The notes: generated from the sequence alone by a model not told the origin. Shown: positions 9,073 to 19,184, counted from the first letter of the stretch. The stretch: DNA of 64,000 nucleotides from Sphingobacterium sp. UBA2700 (GCA_002354335.1 DELI01000029.1:223909-287908), one strand, 5' to 3'. Numbers and translations: made by a program.

Positions 9073-10122
9073 TTATCGAATTTGAAGCCTTACTTCGAAT
9101 AGCTTCGTCCAATCTTTGCCTGTAACTAAGAAAGTTTTTGTATCCGATTTGTAGGCAATGCCATTCATTTCGTTGTCAGCAGATTTCCTTACACCGTCAT
9201 ATAGTCCTACAAAATTGACTCTACCTTCGATTACACCGGTGGTTGGGTCGATTATTACCACTACATCTTTCGATTGGTCGTAGATGTTTGCAAACAGTTT
9301 TCCATCGACATACTCCATCTCGTTAATACGGTCTACAGGGCCGTTGTCGTCGAACACCTGGACCGATCCTGTTTCCTGTAAAGTAACGGGATCCAGGAAA
9401 TAAATATTTGCTGAGCCGTCCGATTTAATAAATTGCTTTCCATCGTACGTTAATCCCCATCCTTCGGCACTCTTTCCGTAATCAAAGGACTTGATTAATT
9501 TAAAGGATGTTTTATCATAGATAAATCCTTTTTTGTTTAACCAGGTTAAAAAGTAAATTTTATCCCCTACTACCGTCATGCCTTCACCGAAGAAAGTGCC
9601 ATCACCGTCTATCTTTTGAATCACCTTTCCTGTTTTTAGATCAACTTTGCGCAGCGAGGTTCTATCTTCTTTTCCCGTTGATTCGTAAAGTGTTCCGTTA
9701 TCATAATATAAGCCTTGGGTAAACGCTGTAGAATCGTGTGGATAAGTATTGACTACTTCAAAGGCGTATGCTTTTGGTGCTGGCGGCACGACTAACAGAT
9801 CACTGTATGCGATATCTTCTTTCCCTTGTGCATAAATTTTCGCGCTCAATCGCTTATTTCCATAACCATGCTTATCTGTATCGAATGCTACTGCTGTGGT
9901 ATCGGTTTTTCTATCGAAAATGTCTCCATCCACAGAATAAACAACAGAGTCTATCGCTACATCATTGAAGTTTAATTTGAGTTGTAATTTCTCGCCCTTC
10001 AAGACCTTCGATCCGGATTTTGGGTTCACAAACTCAAATTTACCTTTTTGTGTTTTACAGCTGTAAATGAATAGGAAAGGTATAGCCAGTACAAATCCTA
10101 AGTATTTAAGTTTTAGTTTCAT
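9073..10122 (-). CDS. Glutaminyl-peptide cyclotransferase, lipoprotein
   Basis: 349 residues. A lipoprotein signal ends at the lipobox before Cys22 (FLFIYSC), so it is probably anchored in an envelope membrane. Residues about 30-110 form an Ig-like or beta-sandwich extension. Residues about 120-345 match the plant-type glutamine cyclotransferase (five-bladed beta-propeller) family: DSTAFTQGLYYDNGTLYEST, FFGEGMTVVGDKIYFLTW, NEMEYVDGKLFANI and NEMNGIAYKSDTKTFLVTGK. Members convert N-terminal glutamine to pyroglutamate. The gene starts 1 base after the yraN stop, so these genes are probably cotranscribed with dnaG. Confidence 0.9.
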   Translation of the reverse strand: MKLKLKYLGFVLAIPFLFIYSCKTQKGKFEFVNPKSGSKVLKGEKLQLKLNFNDVAIDSVVYSVDGDIFDRKTDTTAVAFDTDKHGYGNKRLSAKIYAQGKEDIAYSDLLVVPPAPKAYAFEVVNTYPHDSTAFTQGLYYDNGTLYESTGKEDRTSLRKVDLKTGKVIQKIDGDGTFFGEGMTVVGDKIYFLTWLNKKGFIYDKTSFKLIKSFDYGKSAEGWGLTYDGKQFIKSDGSANIYFLDPVTLQETGSVQVFDDNGPVDRINEMEYVDGKLFANIYDQSKDVVVIIDPTTGVIEGRVNFVGLYDGVRKSADNEMNGIAYKSDTKTFLVTGKDWTKLFEVRLQIR

Positions 10123-10123
10123 A

Positions 10124-10471
10124 TTAATAATTCCAAAATGCGTCTTTAATATACGTTAATTTCTTATCAATGATGCTGATCAAATCGAATCTGATCTGTC
10201 CTGTATAATTGTTCTCAAAAATATAAGCTTCTGCTGCGCGCGATAATGCTTTCTGTTTGGCATTCGAGATCAGCGTATTTTCGCATCCGTAAGTGGCGCT
10301 CTTTCGAACCTTCACTTCAACAAAGATTAGGAATATGTCATCCTTTGCAATGATATCAACTTCCAGATGTTTATGACGCCAATTCTGCGCCAAAATTTCA
10401 AATCCTTTGTGTTCCAAATATTCCGCCGCTTGCTTCTCTCCTTGATCCCCTATCAGTTTGCGGCTATCCAT
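10124..10471 (-). CDS. yraN: YraN family (UPF0102) putative endonuclease
   Basis: 115 residues, the usual family length. It starts MDSRKLIGDQGEKQAAEYLEHKGFEI-like and carries the nuclease-type signature EVDIIAKDD followed by IFVEVKVRK, the D...ExK metal-site arrangement of restriction-endonuclease-like folds. Function in the cell is unproven for the family. Its start overlaps the last base of the dnaG stop, which indicates tight coupling. Confidence 0.9.
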   Translation of the reverse strand: MDSRKLIGDQGEKQAAEYLEHKGFEILAQNWRHKHLEVDIIAKDDIFLIFVEVKVRKSATYGCENTLISNAKQKALSRAAEAYIFENNYTGQIRFDLISIIDKKLTYIKDAFWNY

Positions 10472-12462
10472 TACTTTACGACAATATTGCCTAAAAGGTT
10501 TCCTAGCAATTGCTCCCCTTCTTTTAGTTTTTGATATTTCGCCAGTAGAATTTGCAAGTCTGCATCATCGCTTGTATGCTTCAATTCTTCCCGAATCGTC
10601 TGCATTTGAACTTCTATCTTATTTTTCTTGATCCTATAAATAACTTGAATCACGAGGGATTTCAACTGATCGAGTTCCTCCGGCACAAAAATCTTGCGTT
10701 TGTCGTCATTCCAACTTGGGCTTAATTCGTATTTGTTGACTACAGAATCTACGGCTAAGGTGGAAACTTCGGGATTCTCATGTGAGAAAAATACCTTGGC
10801 TTCAGGAACTTGAAAGTTTTCAGCTTGTTTAGCAAACTCGTCGACAATTAGCTTGCAAGTTTTATCCATAATCTCGATATCGTCAAGACTAGCTAACAAA
10901 TAAGGAGCTACCGGGACATCCCCATCACCTTCCCAATGGACGAGTTCTCTGCCATAATTCAATAAAATCCGCACCAATTCCTTTTCTAGTCGAAGTTCTG
11001 CAGATTCGACTTGAACGGGCTCTGCCGAAGGTGCTTCTGCGCCCATTGCCGCGAGCATCTCGGCCGGGAACCATTCTTCGCTGCCAGGAGGCATGTCCAT
11101 GGCTGCTGCAGCTTGGTTCTGCTGTGCCTGAGCCTCCTTCTTCTCTTTCGAACGCGCCTTTGCCAGGCGAATTTTATTGAGTTCTGATAGAAGAACGCGT
11201 TCCTCGATATCTAACAACGAGCTACATTGACGGATATAGACCGAGACTTTAATTTCATCAGGGATAAGTGCGATGCTTTCAACAACCTCACGGATTACCT
11301 CTGCACGTTTAATCGGATCTTCTTTCGCATCGCGGAGAAGAATATTTGTTTTATAGAAGACAAAATCTTCTTGATTTTTATCTACGTAAGACCGGAATTC
11401 GCTGGCGCCAAACTTCTGAATATAAGAGTCTGGGTCATTTCCATCAGGGAAAAGCAGAACCTTTACATTCAAGCCCTCTTCAAGAAGCATGTCAGTCCCT
11501 CTCAATGAAGCTTTAATACCGGCTTCATCACCATCATAAAGTATAACGACCTGCTTCGTATATCGAGAAATCAGCTTTATTTGACCGGTAGTCAAAGACG
11601 TTCCTGAGGAGGATACAACTTGTTCTACCCCGGCCTGATGACATGATAGTACATCGGCATAACCCTCTACCAAGAAACATACATCGTGCTCAAGAATTGC
11701 TTTCTTCGCCAGATGAAGCCCATAGAGGACATTGGATTTATGATAGATTTCGCTTTCCGGAGAGTTGACATATTTAGGGACTGTTTTATCTTTCTTCAGT
11801 GTCCTACCACCAAAACCTATAACACGTCCGGTTAGATTATGAATAGGAAAGATAACACGACCTCGAAAGCGGTCGTATAAAGACTTGTCGTCGCGTTCTA
11901 CAGCAAGACCTAGTTCAGTCAAATATTCTTTCGCAAAACCATCCTTTGCCGCCTCATCGACCAAAGAAGTCCAAGCTTCGGGAGAATACCCTAGATCAAA
12001 TTTTTTGATAATATCATCCCGATACCCTCTTTCACGGAAATAACTCACCCCAATTGATTGGCCAAGCTCCGTTTCCCATAGGGTATGCTTAAAGAATTTT
12101 GATGCCCATTGATTGATTACATAGAGACTCTCTCTTTTATCTTGCGCTGCCATTTGAGCTGGCGAGCGTTCGACCTCTTCAATAGGTATGTTATATTTGT
12201 TAGCGAGGTATCGGATGGCTTCAGGATAGGCATACTTTTCATGCTCCATCACAAATTTTAAGGAATCTCCCCCTGCGCCACATCCGAAGCATTTATAGAT
12301 TCCTTTATTTACCGAAACGTGGAATGACGGCGTTTTCTCATTGTGGAATGGACAATTGCCAATTAATGAAGTTCCTCTTTTCTTTAAATCGACAAAATCC
12401 CCTACTACCTCCTCAATACGAGCAGTGTCCAAAACCTTTTCAATTGTCTCTTTCTTAATCAT
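10471..12462 (-). CDS. dnaG: DNA primase
   Basis: 663 residues, full length. The N-terminal CHC2 zinc finger is visible (Cys37, His40 in GNCPFHNEKTPSFH, then KCFGCGAGG). The catalytic core follows with the TOPRIM domain: the acidic residues are in FLVEGYADVLS and ILYDGDEAGIKA, and RFRGRVIFPIHN is the RNAP-basic motif. The C-terminal third is the DnaB-interaction region, preceded by an alanine/glutamine-rich linker near residues 440-480. It synthesises RNA primers for replication. A -7-like TATCTTTG (minus strand, 12473-12480) lies just upstream, so the leader would be very short. Confidence 0.97.
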   Translation of the reverse strand: MIKKETIEKVLDTARIEEVVGDFVDLKKRGTSLIGNCPFHNEKTPSFHVSVNKGIYKCFGCGAGGDSLKFVMEHEKYAYPEAIRYLANKYNIPIEEVERSPAQMAAQDKRESLYVINQWASKFFKHTLWETELGQSIGVSYFRERGYRDDIIKKFDLGYSPEAWTSLVDEAAKDGFAKEYLTELGLAVERDDKSLYDRFRGRVIFPIHNLTGRVIGFGGRTLKKDKTVPKYVNSPESEIYHKSNVLYGLHLAKKAILEHDVCFLVEGYADVLSCHQAGVEQVVSSSGTSLTTGQIKLISRYTKQVVILYDGDEAGIKASLRGTDMLLEEGLNVKVLLFPDGNDPDSYIQKFGASEFRSYVDKNQEDFVFYKTNILLRDAKEDPIKRAEVIREVVESIALIPDEIKVSVYIRQCSSLLDIEERVLLSELNKIRLAKARSKEKKEAQAQQNQAAAAMDMPPGSEEWFPAEMLAAMGAEAPSAEPVQVESAELRLEKELVRILLNYGRELVHWEGDGDVPVAPYLLASLDDIEIMDKTCKLIVDEFAKQAENFQVPEAKVFFSHENPEVSTLAVDSVVNKYELSPSWNDDKRKIFVPEELDQLKSLVIQVIYRIKKNKIEVQMQTIREELKHTSDDADLQILLAKYQKLKEGEQLLGNLLGNIVVK

Positions 12463-12527
12463 CTTTGTTGTACAAAGATAACGCTCCTTAAGGGAAATGA
12501 AAGGTTAAAAGACGCTAATTTTTGCGC

Positions 12528-14468
12528 CTATTTTGTGACGACAGCCTCTCCTACATTATCCAACTTGGAGAAGATGGAGTTTTTGGAAATATATTCCGGA
12601 ACGATTTCTTTAACAAGCTCGACGAGTAACATAGGGTTATGATCTCCCGCTGGCGTCACGACCTGTTTACACAAATATTCAATTTTTTGCTTTTTCAGAT
12701 CGACATCATCCGTATTGACGCGAGCAATCATAATCTTATTATGATGAGTTTTGCTGGTATTTTCGTTGTCTGCAAGAAGCTCTTCAAAAATCTTTTCCCC
12801 AGGACGAAGACCGGTAATCTCAATATTGATGTCCTCCGGATATTTGTAGCCTTTTAATCGAATCATGCGAATTGCAAGATCAATAATCTTAACAGGCTTG
12901 CCCATATCGAACACATAAATCTCCCCACCTTTTCCCATCACCGCTGCCTCCTGTACAAGCTGGCAAGCTTCAGGAATCGTCATAAAGTATCTTGTGATAT
13001 CTTGATGGGTTACCGTCAAAGGTCCACCCCTCTTAAGTTGCTTTTCGAACAAAGGAATTACGGATCCGTTAGACCCTAGAACATTCCCAAAACGCGTAAC
13101 GATGTAGTTCGTGCGGCTCTTACTATTCAGACCCGAAACATAAATTTCGGCGATGCGCTTTGTCGCACCCATGACGTTCGTTGGGTTGACAGCTTTATCA
13201 GTCGAAACCATGACGAACTTTTCAACGCCATATTTGTCTGCCATATCTGCAACATTTTTAGAACCCCAAACGTTTGTCAATATGGACTCGTATGGATTCT
13301 GCTCCATCAACGGTACATGTTTATAAGCTGCCGCGTGGAATACAATTTGTGGCCTATATTGCTCGAAAATCGAATCCATAAATTGGCGATCTCTTACATT
13401 TCCGACCATGAACAAAACATTTTCCTTTTGGCAACTACTTCTTAGCTCTTGTTGTATATCATATAGCGCTGATTCCGCTTGATCCACAACAATCAGATGT
13501 TTAAAGTCTGTGAAAGCAATCTGACGCACTAATTCTGATCCAATCGAACCAGCTCCCCCGGTAACTAAGATTACCTTGTCACGCATCATCTCATGCACAA
13601 CAGGGTTTTCCAGCTTTATCGCCTCCCGACCTAACAAGTCCTCTATTTTTAAAGTCCGTAATTGTCTGGTCGCCGCTTTGCCACTCAATAGCTTTGCTGA
13701 GGTAGGCATAATCTTAAGCTTTACAGGTAGAGGCTCTATTCTAGCAGATATCTTCGAAAGGCGTTCTTTATTGTTATCATCCAATGCAATGATGATACTA
13801 TCGATCTGTATTTTTTTGACGAAATCGGGAGTCAACCTCTCCATATCAATAATCTTGTACCCATTGATCATCTTCCCGATTCTATTCGGATTGTCATCCG
13901 CAAAGGCCACTACTTTAACTTTTCGCCGAATTTCATTTCTGAACAAGTTTAAGGTCAATGTGCCCATGTTACCTGCACCGAAGATCATTACTCTTTCGAC
14001 CTCCCGTCCGCTAAAGAAAAACTTCTCATATACTGTTCGGTAAAATACACGTGCAGCTACCAAACAAACTGTCGTAAAAAATGCATGGGTGAAGATAACT
14101 GCATATGAAGGTCTGAAGAATACGCTGATTGCATTAGATTCCTGAAAGATACTACGAACGATAAAGGAGGTAAACATCAAAACAGCAAACGCTGTGAACA
14201 CAGCTTTGAGCAAACCCCAAGCATCTCTCAATCCCGTTTGACGAACTATTCCACGGTAGGTTTTAAAGTATAGAAAAGAAAAGTAATATATGGCAAAGAC
14301 GAAAATCGACTTCTTTACCATCAGTTGCATATCAAATCGTCCCTTAAAACTGTTAATGATGAAATTCGACAGGAAATAACAAAAGAGGACAATCAACAAG
14401 TCGATTAACAAAATAACCCACCTTGGGCTGTCTTTACGAAAATATCGTCTAAGTGAATTGCTGTTCAT
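12528..14468 (-). CDS. Membrane-bound UDP-sugar 4,6-dehydratase (FlaA1/CapD/PglF-like)
   Basis: 646 residues. Residues about 18-130 form four or five membrane helices. A CoA-binding/Rossmann domain follows (VMIFGAGNMGTLTL), then the SDR dehydratase domain with TGGAGSIGSELVRQ and VSTDKAVNPTNVMGATKRIAE. The Met-x3-Lys arrangement replaces the usual Tyr-x3-Lys, as in PglF and WbpM. These enzymes turn UDP-GlcNAc into UDP-4-keto-6-deoxy sugar. Together with the aminotransferase at 18015, the acetyltransferase at 19185 and the PglC-like transferase at 19988, it could supply a bacillosamine-type first sugar (inference). It lies beyond the terminator that closes the capsule operon, so it is probably transcribed separately. 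Confidence 0.88.
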   Translation of the reverse strand: MNSNSLRRYFRKDSPRWVILLIDLLIVLFCYFLSNFIINSFKGRFDMQLMVKKSIFVFAIYYFSFLYFKTYRGIVRQTGLRDAWGLLKAVFTAFAVLMFTSFIVRSIFQESNAISVFFRPSYAVIFTHAFFTTVCLVAARVFYRTVYEKFFFSGREVERVMIFGAGNMGTLTLNLFRNEIRRKVKVVAFADDNPNRIGKMINGYKIIDMERLTPDFVKKIQIDSIIIALDDNNKERLSKISARIEPLPVKLKIMPTSAKLLSGKAATRQLRTLKIEDLLGREAIKLENPVVHEMMRDKVILVTGGAGSIGSELVRQIAFTDFKHLIVVDQAESALYDIQQELRSSCQKENVLFMVGNVRDRQFMDSIFEQYRPQIVFHAAAYKHVPLMEQNPYESILTNVWGSKNVADMADKYGVEKFVMVSTDKAVNPTNVMGATKRIAEIYVSGLNSKSRTNYIVTRFGNVLGSNGSVIPLFEKQLKRGGPLTVTHQDITRYFMTIPEACQLVQEAAVMGKGGEIYVFDMGKPVKIIDLAIRMIRLKGYKYPEDINIEITGLRPGEKIFEELLADNENTSKTHHNKIMIARVNTDDVDLKKQKIEYLCKQVVTPAGDHNPMLLVELVKEIVPEYISKNSIFSKLDNVGEAVVTK

Positions 14469-14690
14469 TGTGTGTCCTAGTTCGAGGTCAATTTACCTTT
14501 GTGAATAAAAAATGAAGAAAGAAAAATAAAAACTTACCAAACATGAATAGCTTAGGCAAAGTTAGTGCCACGATGCTGAAAAAGCGCAAATTCAATACAT
14601 TTCGATTTTAAGAGTGTGCTAGCGAAAATCTTCCATAATTCCATTAAAACACTAATATTAAAGTTCTTGATCGCTTTTGAAAATAAACAC

Positions 14691-14722
14691 TAAAAAAAAG
14701 AGGTAACCAAATGTTACCTCTT
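14691..14722 (-). terminator. Intrinsic terminator after the capsule operon
   Basis: Perfect 10-bp stem (14698-14707 with 14713-14722) with a 5-base loop, followed on the minus strand by a run of eight T. It lies 16 bases beyond the wzc stop and marks the 3' end of the long capsule operon. Confidence 0.9.
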
Positions 14723-14737
14723 CTTTTCACAGTATTT

Positions 14738-17137
14738 TTATTTCTGTTTTCCCTTGAATAACTTAGAAAATTGCTTCATGATTTTCGCTCGTAAAGAAAC
14801 CGAACTCGAATCAATGTATCCATAGCCGTAGCCATAACCATAGCCATAACCGTAACCACGTGCAAAGTCAACATCATTTAAAACGACCGCCATGTTTTTC
14901 AGTTTACCATCTTCGTAAAGCTCCTTAGGAACATTTAAAAGACGCTTATCTAAATAATTCGCACGCGTTACATAAATTGTTAAATCTGCATTTTCAGCAA
15001 TCAACAATGTGTCAGTAACCAAACTAACCGGTGCCGTATCAACAATCACAAAGTCATAATGCGTACGTCCATATTCAATTACTTCATCAAAATGGCCGTT
15101 CATCAAAAGCTCTGCCGGATTCGGTGCGATATATCCAGAGTAAATAATATCGAAATCGTATGGAGCTGGTTTCCTAATTATGATATTCTCTACAGGCATA
15201 TCGGGATTTATTAAGTATTGTGTAATACCGATATTTGTATGTTGTAAATGAGATAATCCTAAATAGTCTAAAACTTTCGGAGAACGGATATCTGCTCCAA
15301 TTAATAAAACCTTTTTCCCTGACATGGCTAGAATCCTAGACAAGTTCGTTGAAACAAAGGACTTACCCTCTCCTGATGTAGTTGAAGTAACGAAAATAAC
15401 CGCCGAATCCTTTTTAGTTCCTAGCATGAAAGCAATATTCGTCCGAAGGATACGAAATGCCTCTGCGAGAGAAGATCGGTCATTATCTTTGACAATTGGA
15501 TCGTCTGAGCTTGGCACTTCTCCAAGGATGGGTGCTGCAAATTTCTCTTCAATGTCTCGACGAGAATGTACTTTGTTGTCGAGAAGAAATTTCAGATAAA
15601 GAATTCCGAAAGGAAGTAAAAACCCTGCGATTAATGCTCCTAAAAGGACAAAAATTTTCTTTGGGGCCACCGGAACAGGAGAGCCGTAAGCATCGTCAAT
15701 GACTTTCAATATTGCAGGTTTCGCAGATGCCTTTATCTCAGTTTCCTCACGCTTTTGCAGTAAAAAAAGATATAAAGATTCAACAATTTGTTGTTGTCTC
15801 GAAATATCCTTAAAGCCCCTCTCCTGATTCGGAAGCTGATTTAACTTATTTTCAAATTTATTCTTTTGAGATTGTAACGCAGAGACATTACTTTCCAAAA
15901 TTTGGCGATAATTATTTAACGAAGTTCTTAAAGAAGAACTCAACTCATTGATGTTCTGATTAAGATTCTTCACGATGGGGTTGTCAGGAGTAGCTGATTT
16001 CAAGAGATCATCCCTTTCTAAAACTAAATCATTATAGTTTTTTATAGAATTTTGAATCGATAAATCTTCTAAACCAATATTTGAAGGCAGCAAATTCCCT
16101 AAATTTCTATTAACCGAGCCACCCAACATTTCAGCCAAACGTAATTGAGTTTGATACTCAATCAGTTTTCTCTCATTTTCAGAAGCATTCTCCATATAGA
16201 GCTTAACTTCAGACGACATGTCGACCAAATTGTTTCGATCCTTATAATCAGCGACTTTAGTGTCTGCCACTGATAAATCTTTTGAAATCAAATCAAGACG
16301 AGAATTAATGAAATCCGAAGTTGCTTTGGATAAAGCACTTTTATCTTGGGACACATCTTCATTATATTGGTGAATTAACGAGTTTAATAATAATTCTCCT
16401 TTTTTGATGTTACCAGTGTTCATCGAAAAATTCACAACATAACTCTGCTTCTCGGTATTAGGCGTTATATTAATGACCCTCATCAAATTGTCGATCGCTC
16501 GATTCACTGATACGAATTTGACCAACAAGTCATCATTCCATGTGGCGTGGCCTTGGGGTAAAATCATCATCATTCCCAGCGGCGTTCTAAACTTCTGTCC
16601 AAAAGAAATTGTTTGGCTTCCAAATTCCTTGTCGATTGTAACCAATTTACCATTTTGATTTTTGATGGTAATTTCATACAAAAGTGAGTCCGAATCGAAT
16701 TTTTGTTGGTCAAGAAAAACTAACCGAACTGGAGATTGGGACTCTAGCATCTCTGAGGATCTTACATTCCCTTTTAAGGAATATGTAATATTAAATCGGT
16801 TTTGATCTACAACCTTACGAAATATTCTTCTTGATTTTAATACATCTATTTGATCCGAAACAAATGCCGTCATTGGTCCCCCAAATCCCCCTAAGCTCGC
16901 TATTTCGCCTAATCCCGCTAATTCTCCACCTTCCTTATTTTCGTCTTGTAATAATATTTTTGCAGAAACATTATAGGTCTTCTCTGCGTAACGAAGATAG
17001 ATAAATGCTAAAATCAAGAAAAAAATCAATGAGAACAAAAACCATTTCCAATAATAAAAATACTGTTCAAATAATGCTTTTAAATTTATTTCTTGATTCT
17101 CTTCCCTGATTGGTTTTGAGTTTGGTAGACTGCTCAT
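14738..17137 (-). CDS. wzc: Polysaccharide co-polymerase / tyrosine autokinase (Wzc-like)
   Basis: 799 residues, a fused PCP-2a protein. It has a cytoplasmic N-terminus, a first membrane helix at about residues 33-51, a large periplasmic coiled-coil domain (about 55-500) ending in the proline-rich KPAILKVIDDAYGSPVPVAP segment, a second helix at about 505-525, and a C-terminal BY-kinase. The kinase shows Walker A TSGEGKSFVST, Walker A' LIGADIRSP and Walker B FVIVDTAP. The tail has seven consecutive Gly-Tyr units encoded by a 42-base tandem array (14816-14857), an unusual form of the autophosphorylated tyrosine cluster. It controls chain length and export with the Wza protein at 17153. The matching phosphatase is probably the gene at 41926. 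Confidence 0.95.
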   Translation of the reverse strand: MSSLPNSKPIREENQEINLKALFEQYFYYWKWFLFSLIFFLILAFIYLRYAEKTYNVSAKILLQDENKEGGELAGLGEIASLGGFGGPMTAFVSDQIDVLKSRRIFRKVVDQNRFNITYSLKGNVRSSEMLESQSPVRLVFLDQQKFDSDSLLYEITIKNQNGKLVTIDKEFGSQTISFGQKFRTPLGMMMILPQGHATWNDDLLVKFVSVNRAIDNLMRVINITPNTEKQSYVVNFSMNTGNIKKGELLLNSLIHQYNEDVSQDKSALSKATSDFINSRLDLISKDLSVADTKVADYKDRNNLVDMSSEVKLYMENASENERKLIEYQTQLRLAEMLGGSVNRNLGNLLPSNIGLEDLSIQNSIKNYNDLVLERDDLLKSATPDNPIVKNLNQNINELSSSLRTSLNNYRQILESNVSALQSQKNKFENKLNQLPNQERGFKDISRQQQIVESLYLFLLQKREETEIKASAKPAILKVIDDAYGSPVPVAPKKIFVLLGALIAGFLLPFGILYLKFLLDNKVHSRRDIEEKFAAPILGEVPSSDDPIVKDNDRSSLAEAFRILRTNIAFMLGTKKDSAVIFVTSTTSGEGKSFVSTNLSRILAMSGKKVLLIGADIRSPKVLDYLGLSHLQHTNIGITQYLINPDMPVENIIIRKPAPYDFDIIYSGYIAPNPAELLMNGHFDEVIEYGRTHYDFVIVDTAPVSLVTDTLLIAENADLTIYVTRANYLDKRLLNVPKELYEDGKLKNMAVVLNDVDFARGYGYGYGYGYGYGYIDSSSVSLRAKIMKQFSKLFKGKQK
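14816..14857 (-). repeat. Seven hexanucleotide Gly-Tyr codon repeats in wzc
   Basis: Seven tandem copies of GGN-TAY encode the Gly-Tyr tail of the Wzc-like kinase. Third-position variation makes the units imperfect, which limits but does not rule out slippage. Gain or loss of a unit would stay in frame. Confidence 0.9.
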
Positions 17138-17152
17138 AAATTTAGATTAGAT

Positions 17153-17914
17153 TTATCTTACAATGACTGCAATAATAGTGATTATTAAGCCGGCGATTGA
17201 AACAAAAATTGATGTGTTTTGAGTATATTTCGACGACTGAATTTTTGCGTCATTAGGTTCAACATAAATTACATCATTCTGTGCGAGATAATAAACAGGG
17301 GAATTTAAAGCCTCTCTTTTCGTTAAATCTATTCTATATTCCTTTTTTTCTCCTCCTTGTTCCCTAATCACCAAAATATTCTTTCGTACACCATTAATAC
17401 TTAAATCCCCAGCCATGCCCAATGCCTCAAGAAGAGTAATCCGATCATTTGTAATTGTGAACGAACCGGGATTATTGACTTCACCCAGTACAGTTACTTT
17501 AAAGTTTCTTATTTCTAAACTAATTCCGGGATTTGTAATATAAGCTTGAACCTGTTGTCTTAAAAAATCGATGGCCTCAGTGCGTGTTTTACCACCCAAA
17601 TTTATGTTACCTAATTTAGGGAAATCAATATTTCCATTTGAATCTATTGTATAGGTAGGTATAAACAAACTTGAGGTTTGCAAATTTCCACCACTACCCT
17701 GGTATGGCGAAATTTGATTAAAAGGCGCAGTAGCTCGAACGTCATCCGCCAAAACAGCAATAGCTAAAATATCGCCTGGTTGCAATTTTGGCGCATTTAA
17801 CTCATAGCTTGTTGTCAATTCTGTCGAATCTGCTTGGAAATAGATTAAATCTTTCTTTGAAGCACAAGAACTTAGAAAGCTTAATAGAATTATTAATTTT
17901 AAAAATATTTTCAT
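17153..17914 (-). CDS. wza: Polysaccharide export outer-membrane lipoprotein (Wza-like)
   Basis: About 253 residues. A lipoprotein signal starts at the second Met (MKIFLKLIILLSFLSSC), so I prefer that ATG (17914) over one at 17935. A polysaccharide export (Poly_export) domain follows, with LQPGDILAIAVL and IDSNGNIDFPKLGNINLGGKTRTEA, and then SLBB-type segments (FKVTVLGEVNNPGSFTI, ITLLEALGMAGD). A C-terminal hydrophobic helix (FVSIAGLIITIIAVIV) matches the outer-membrane helix of OPX proteins. It forms the export channel with Wzc, whose gene follows 15 bases downstream. Confidence 0.94.
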   Translation of the reverse strand: MKIFLKLIILLSFLSSCASKKDLIYFQADSTELTTSYELNAPKLQPGDILAIAVLADDVRATAPFNQISPYQGSGGNLQTSSLFIPTYTIDSNGNIDFPKLGNINLGGKTRTEAIDFLRQQVQAYITNPGISLEIRNFKVTVLGEVNNPGSFTITNDRITLLEALGMAGDLSINGVRKNILVIREQGGEKKEYRIDLTKREALNSPVYYLAQNDVIYVEPNDAKIQSSKYTQNTSIFVSIAGLIITIIAVIVR

Positions 17915-18014
17915 AGACAATTTAAAAGTGGGCATGCAAAAACTAAACCAATCAGTCCAGATTTTACAAATCTAACGTTTTTACTATAAATAAGCCTTTT
18001 TTATTTCTTTAACA

Positions 18015-19154
18015 TTACTTTAGACAAAGTCGGTTAATTGTTCGCTTTATTCTAGATTTTTCATCTTCACTCAGGTTCGATCCAGAAGGTAAACATAATC
18101 CGTTTTCAAACAACTGTTCGCATACTTGTCCTCCATAATAAGGACTAGTACTAAAAATCGGTTGCATATGCATTGGCTTCCATAATGGTCTGCTTTCGAT
18201 ATTTTCTTCTAATAATCCCAACCTTAAATCTTCCCGCGTTAACCCGCCAGTCAATGCTGGATCTACCAATATTGCAGATAACCAATGGTTAGAGAAATAA
18301 TGTTTTTCGGGTTCCGAAAACAAAGTGATTCCTTCAATCTTATCAAATATTTCTTTATAAAACTCATGCATTCCCCTCCTTGCTTTGACCCGTTCTTCTA
18401 CGACCTCCATCTGTCCCCTTCCGATTCCAGCAGAAACATTAGACATTCTGTAATTGTATCCAATGTGAGAGTGTTGATAGTGAGGTGCATTATCTCTAGC
18501 CTGAGTCGCCAAAAATACAGCCTTATCTTTATCTTGATGACTGTGACAAACTAACGCCCCGCCCCCTGAAGTCGTGATAATCTTATTTCCATTAAATGAA
18601 AGAACACCGAATCGTCCAAATGTCCCGCATGAGTTCCCTTTGTAGGTCGAGCCCAATGCCTCTGCAGCGTCCTCTATCAAAGGGATATTATACTTTTGGG
18701 CGACGGCTAGAACTTCTTCAACCTTAAACGGCATTCCATATAAGTGAACTCCTACAATAGCCTTTGGCTTTACACCCTTTTCAATCCTGTCAATGATTGC
18801 TTTCTCGAGCCAAATTGGATCAATGTTCCAAGTTTCAGGCTCTGAGTCGACAAATACCGGTGTTGCTCCTTGATATACAATTGGATTCGCTGAAGCGGAA
18901 AAAGTCATTGATTGACAGATAACTTCATCTCCATACCCAACTCCGCACTCGATTAGTGCCAGATGAAGTGCTGCAGTACCTGCAGATAGTGCCACTACTT
19001 TTATGTCCGCATTTAAAAACGATTCTATATCTTTTTCAAATTCATTTACATTCGGCCCTAGAGGGGCTACCCAATTTTCCTTAAATGCCTCATGAATAAA
19101 TTTTAACTCATTACCTCCCATATGAGGAGATGACAACCATATCTTCTCTGCCAT
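18015..19154 (-). CDS. DegT/DnrJ/EryC1/StrS sugar aminotransferase (PglE-like)
   Basis: About 379 residues with the full DegT fold. It shows LSAGTAALHLAL at the PLP phosphate site, PLIEDAAEALGSTYKG, and FNGNKIITTSGGG with the PLP lysine. The region MGGNELKFIHEAFKENW at the N-terminus is close to the UDP-4-amino-4,6-dideoxy-GlcNAc transaminase branch (PglE/LegC type). It probably aminates the 4-keto sugar made by the dehydratase at 12528. The ATG at 19154 is preferred over an upstream TTG. The next gene upstream, 30 bases away, is the matching acetyltransferase. Confidence 0.9.
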   Translation of the reverse strand: MAEKIWLSSPHMGGNELKFIHEAFKENWVAPLGPNVNEFEKDIESFLNADIKVVALSAGTAALHLALIECGVGYGDEVICQSMTFSASANPIVYQGATPVFVDSEPETWNIDPIWLEKAIIDRIEKGVKPKAIVGVHLYGMPFKVEEVLAVAQKYNIPLIEDAAEALGSTYKGNSCGTFGRFGVLSFNGNKIITTSGGGALVCHSHQDKDKAVFLATQARDNAPHYQHSHIGYNYRMSNVSAGIGRGQMEVVEERVKARRGMHEFYKEIFDKIEGITLFSEPEKHYFSNHWLSAILVDPALTGGLTREDLRLGLLEENIESRPLWKPMHMQPIFSTSPYYGGQVCEQLFENGLCLPSGSNLSEDEKSRIKRTINRLCLK

Positions 19155-19184
19155 TATCAATTTCTTTTAATATACAATTCTAGT

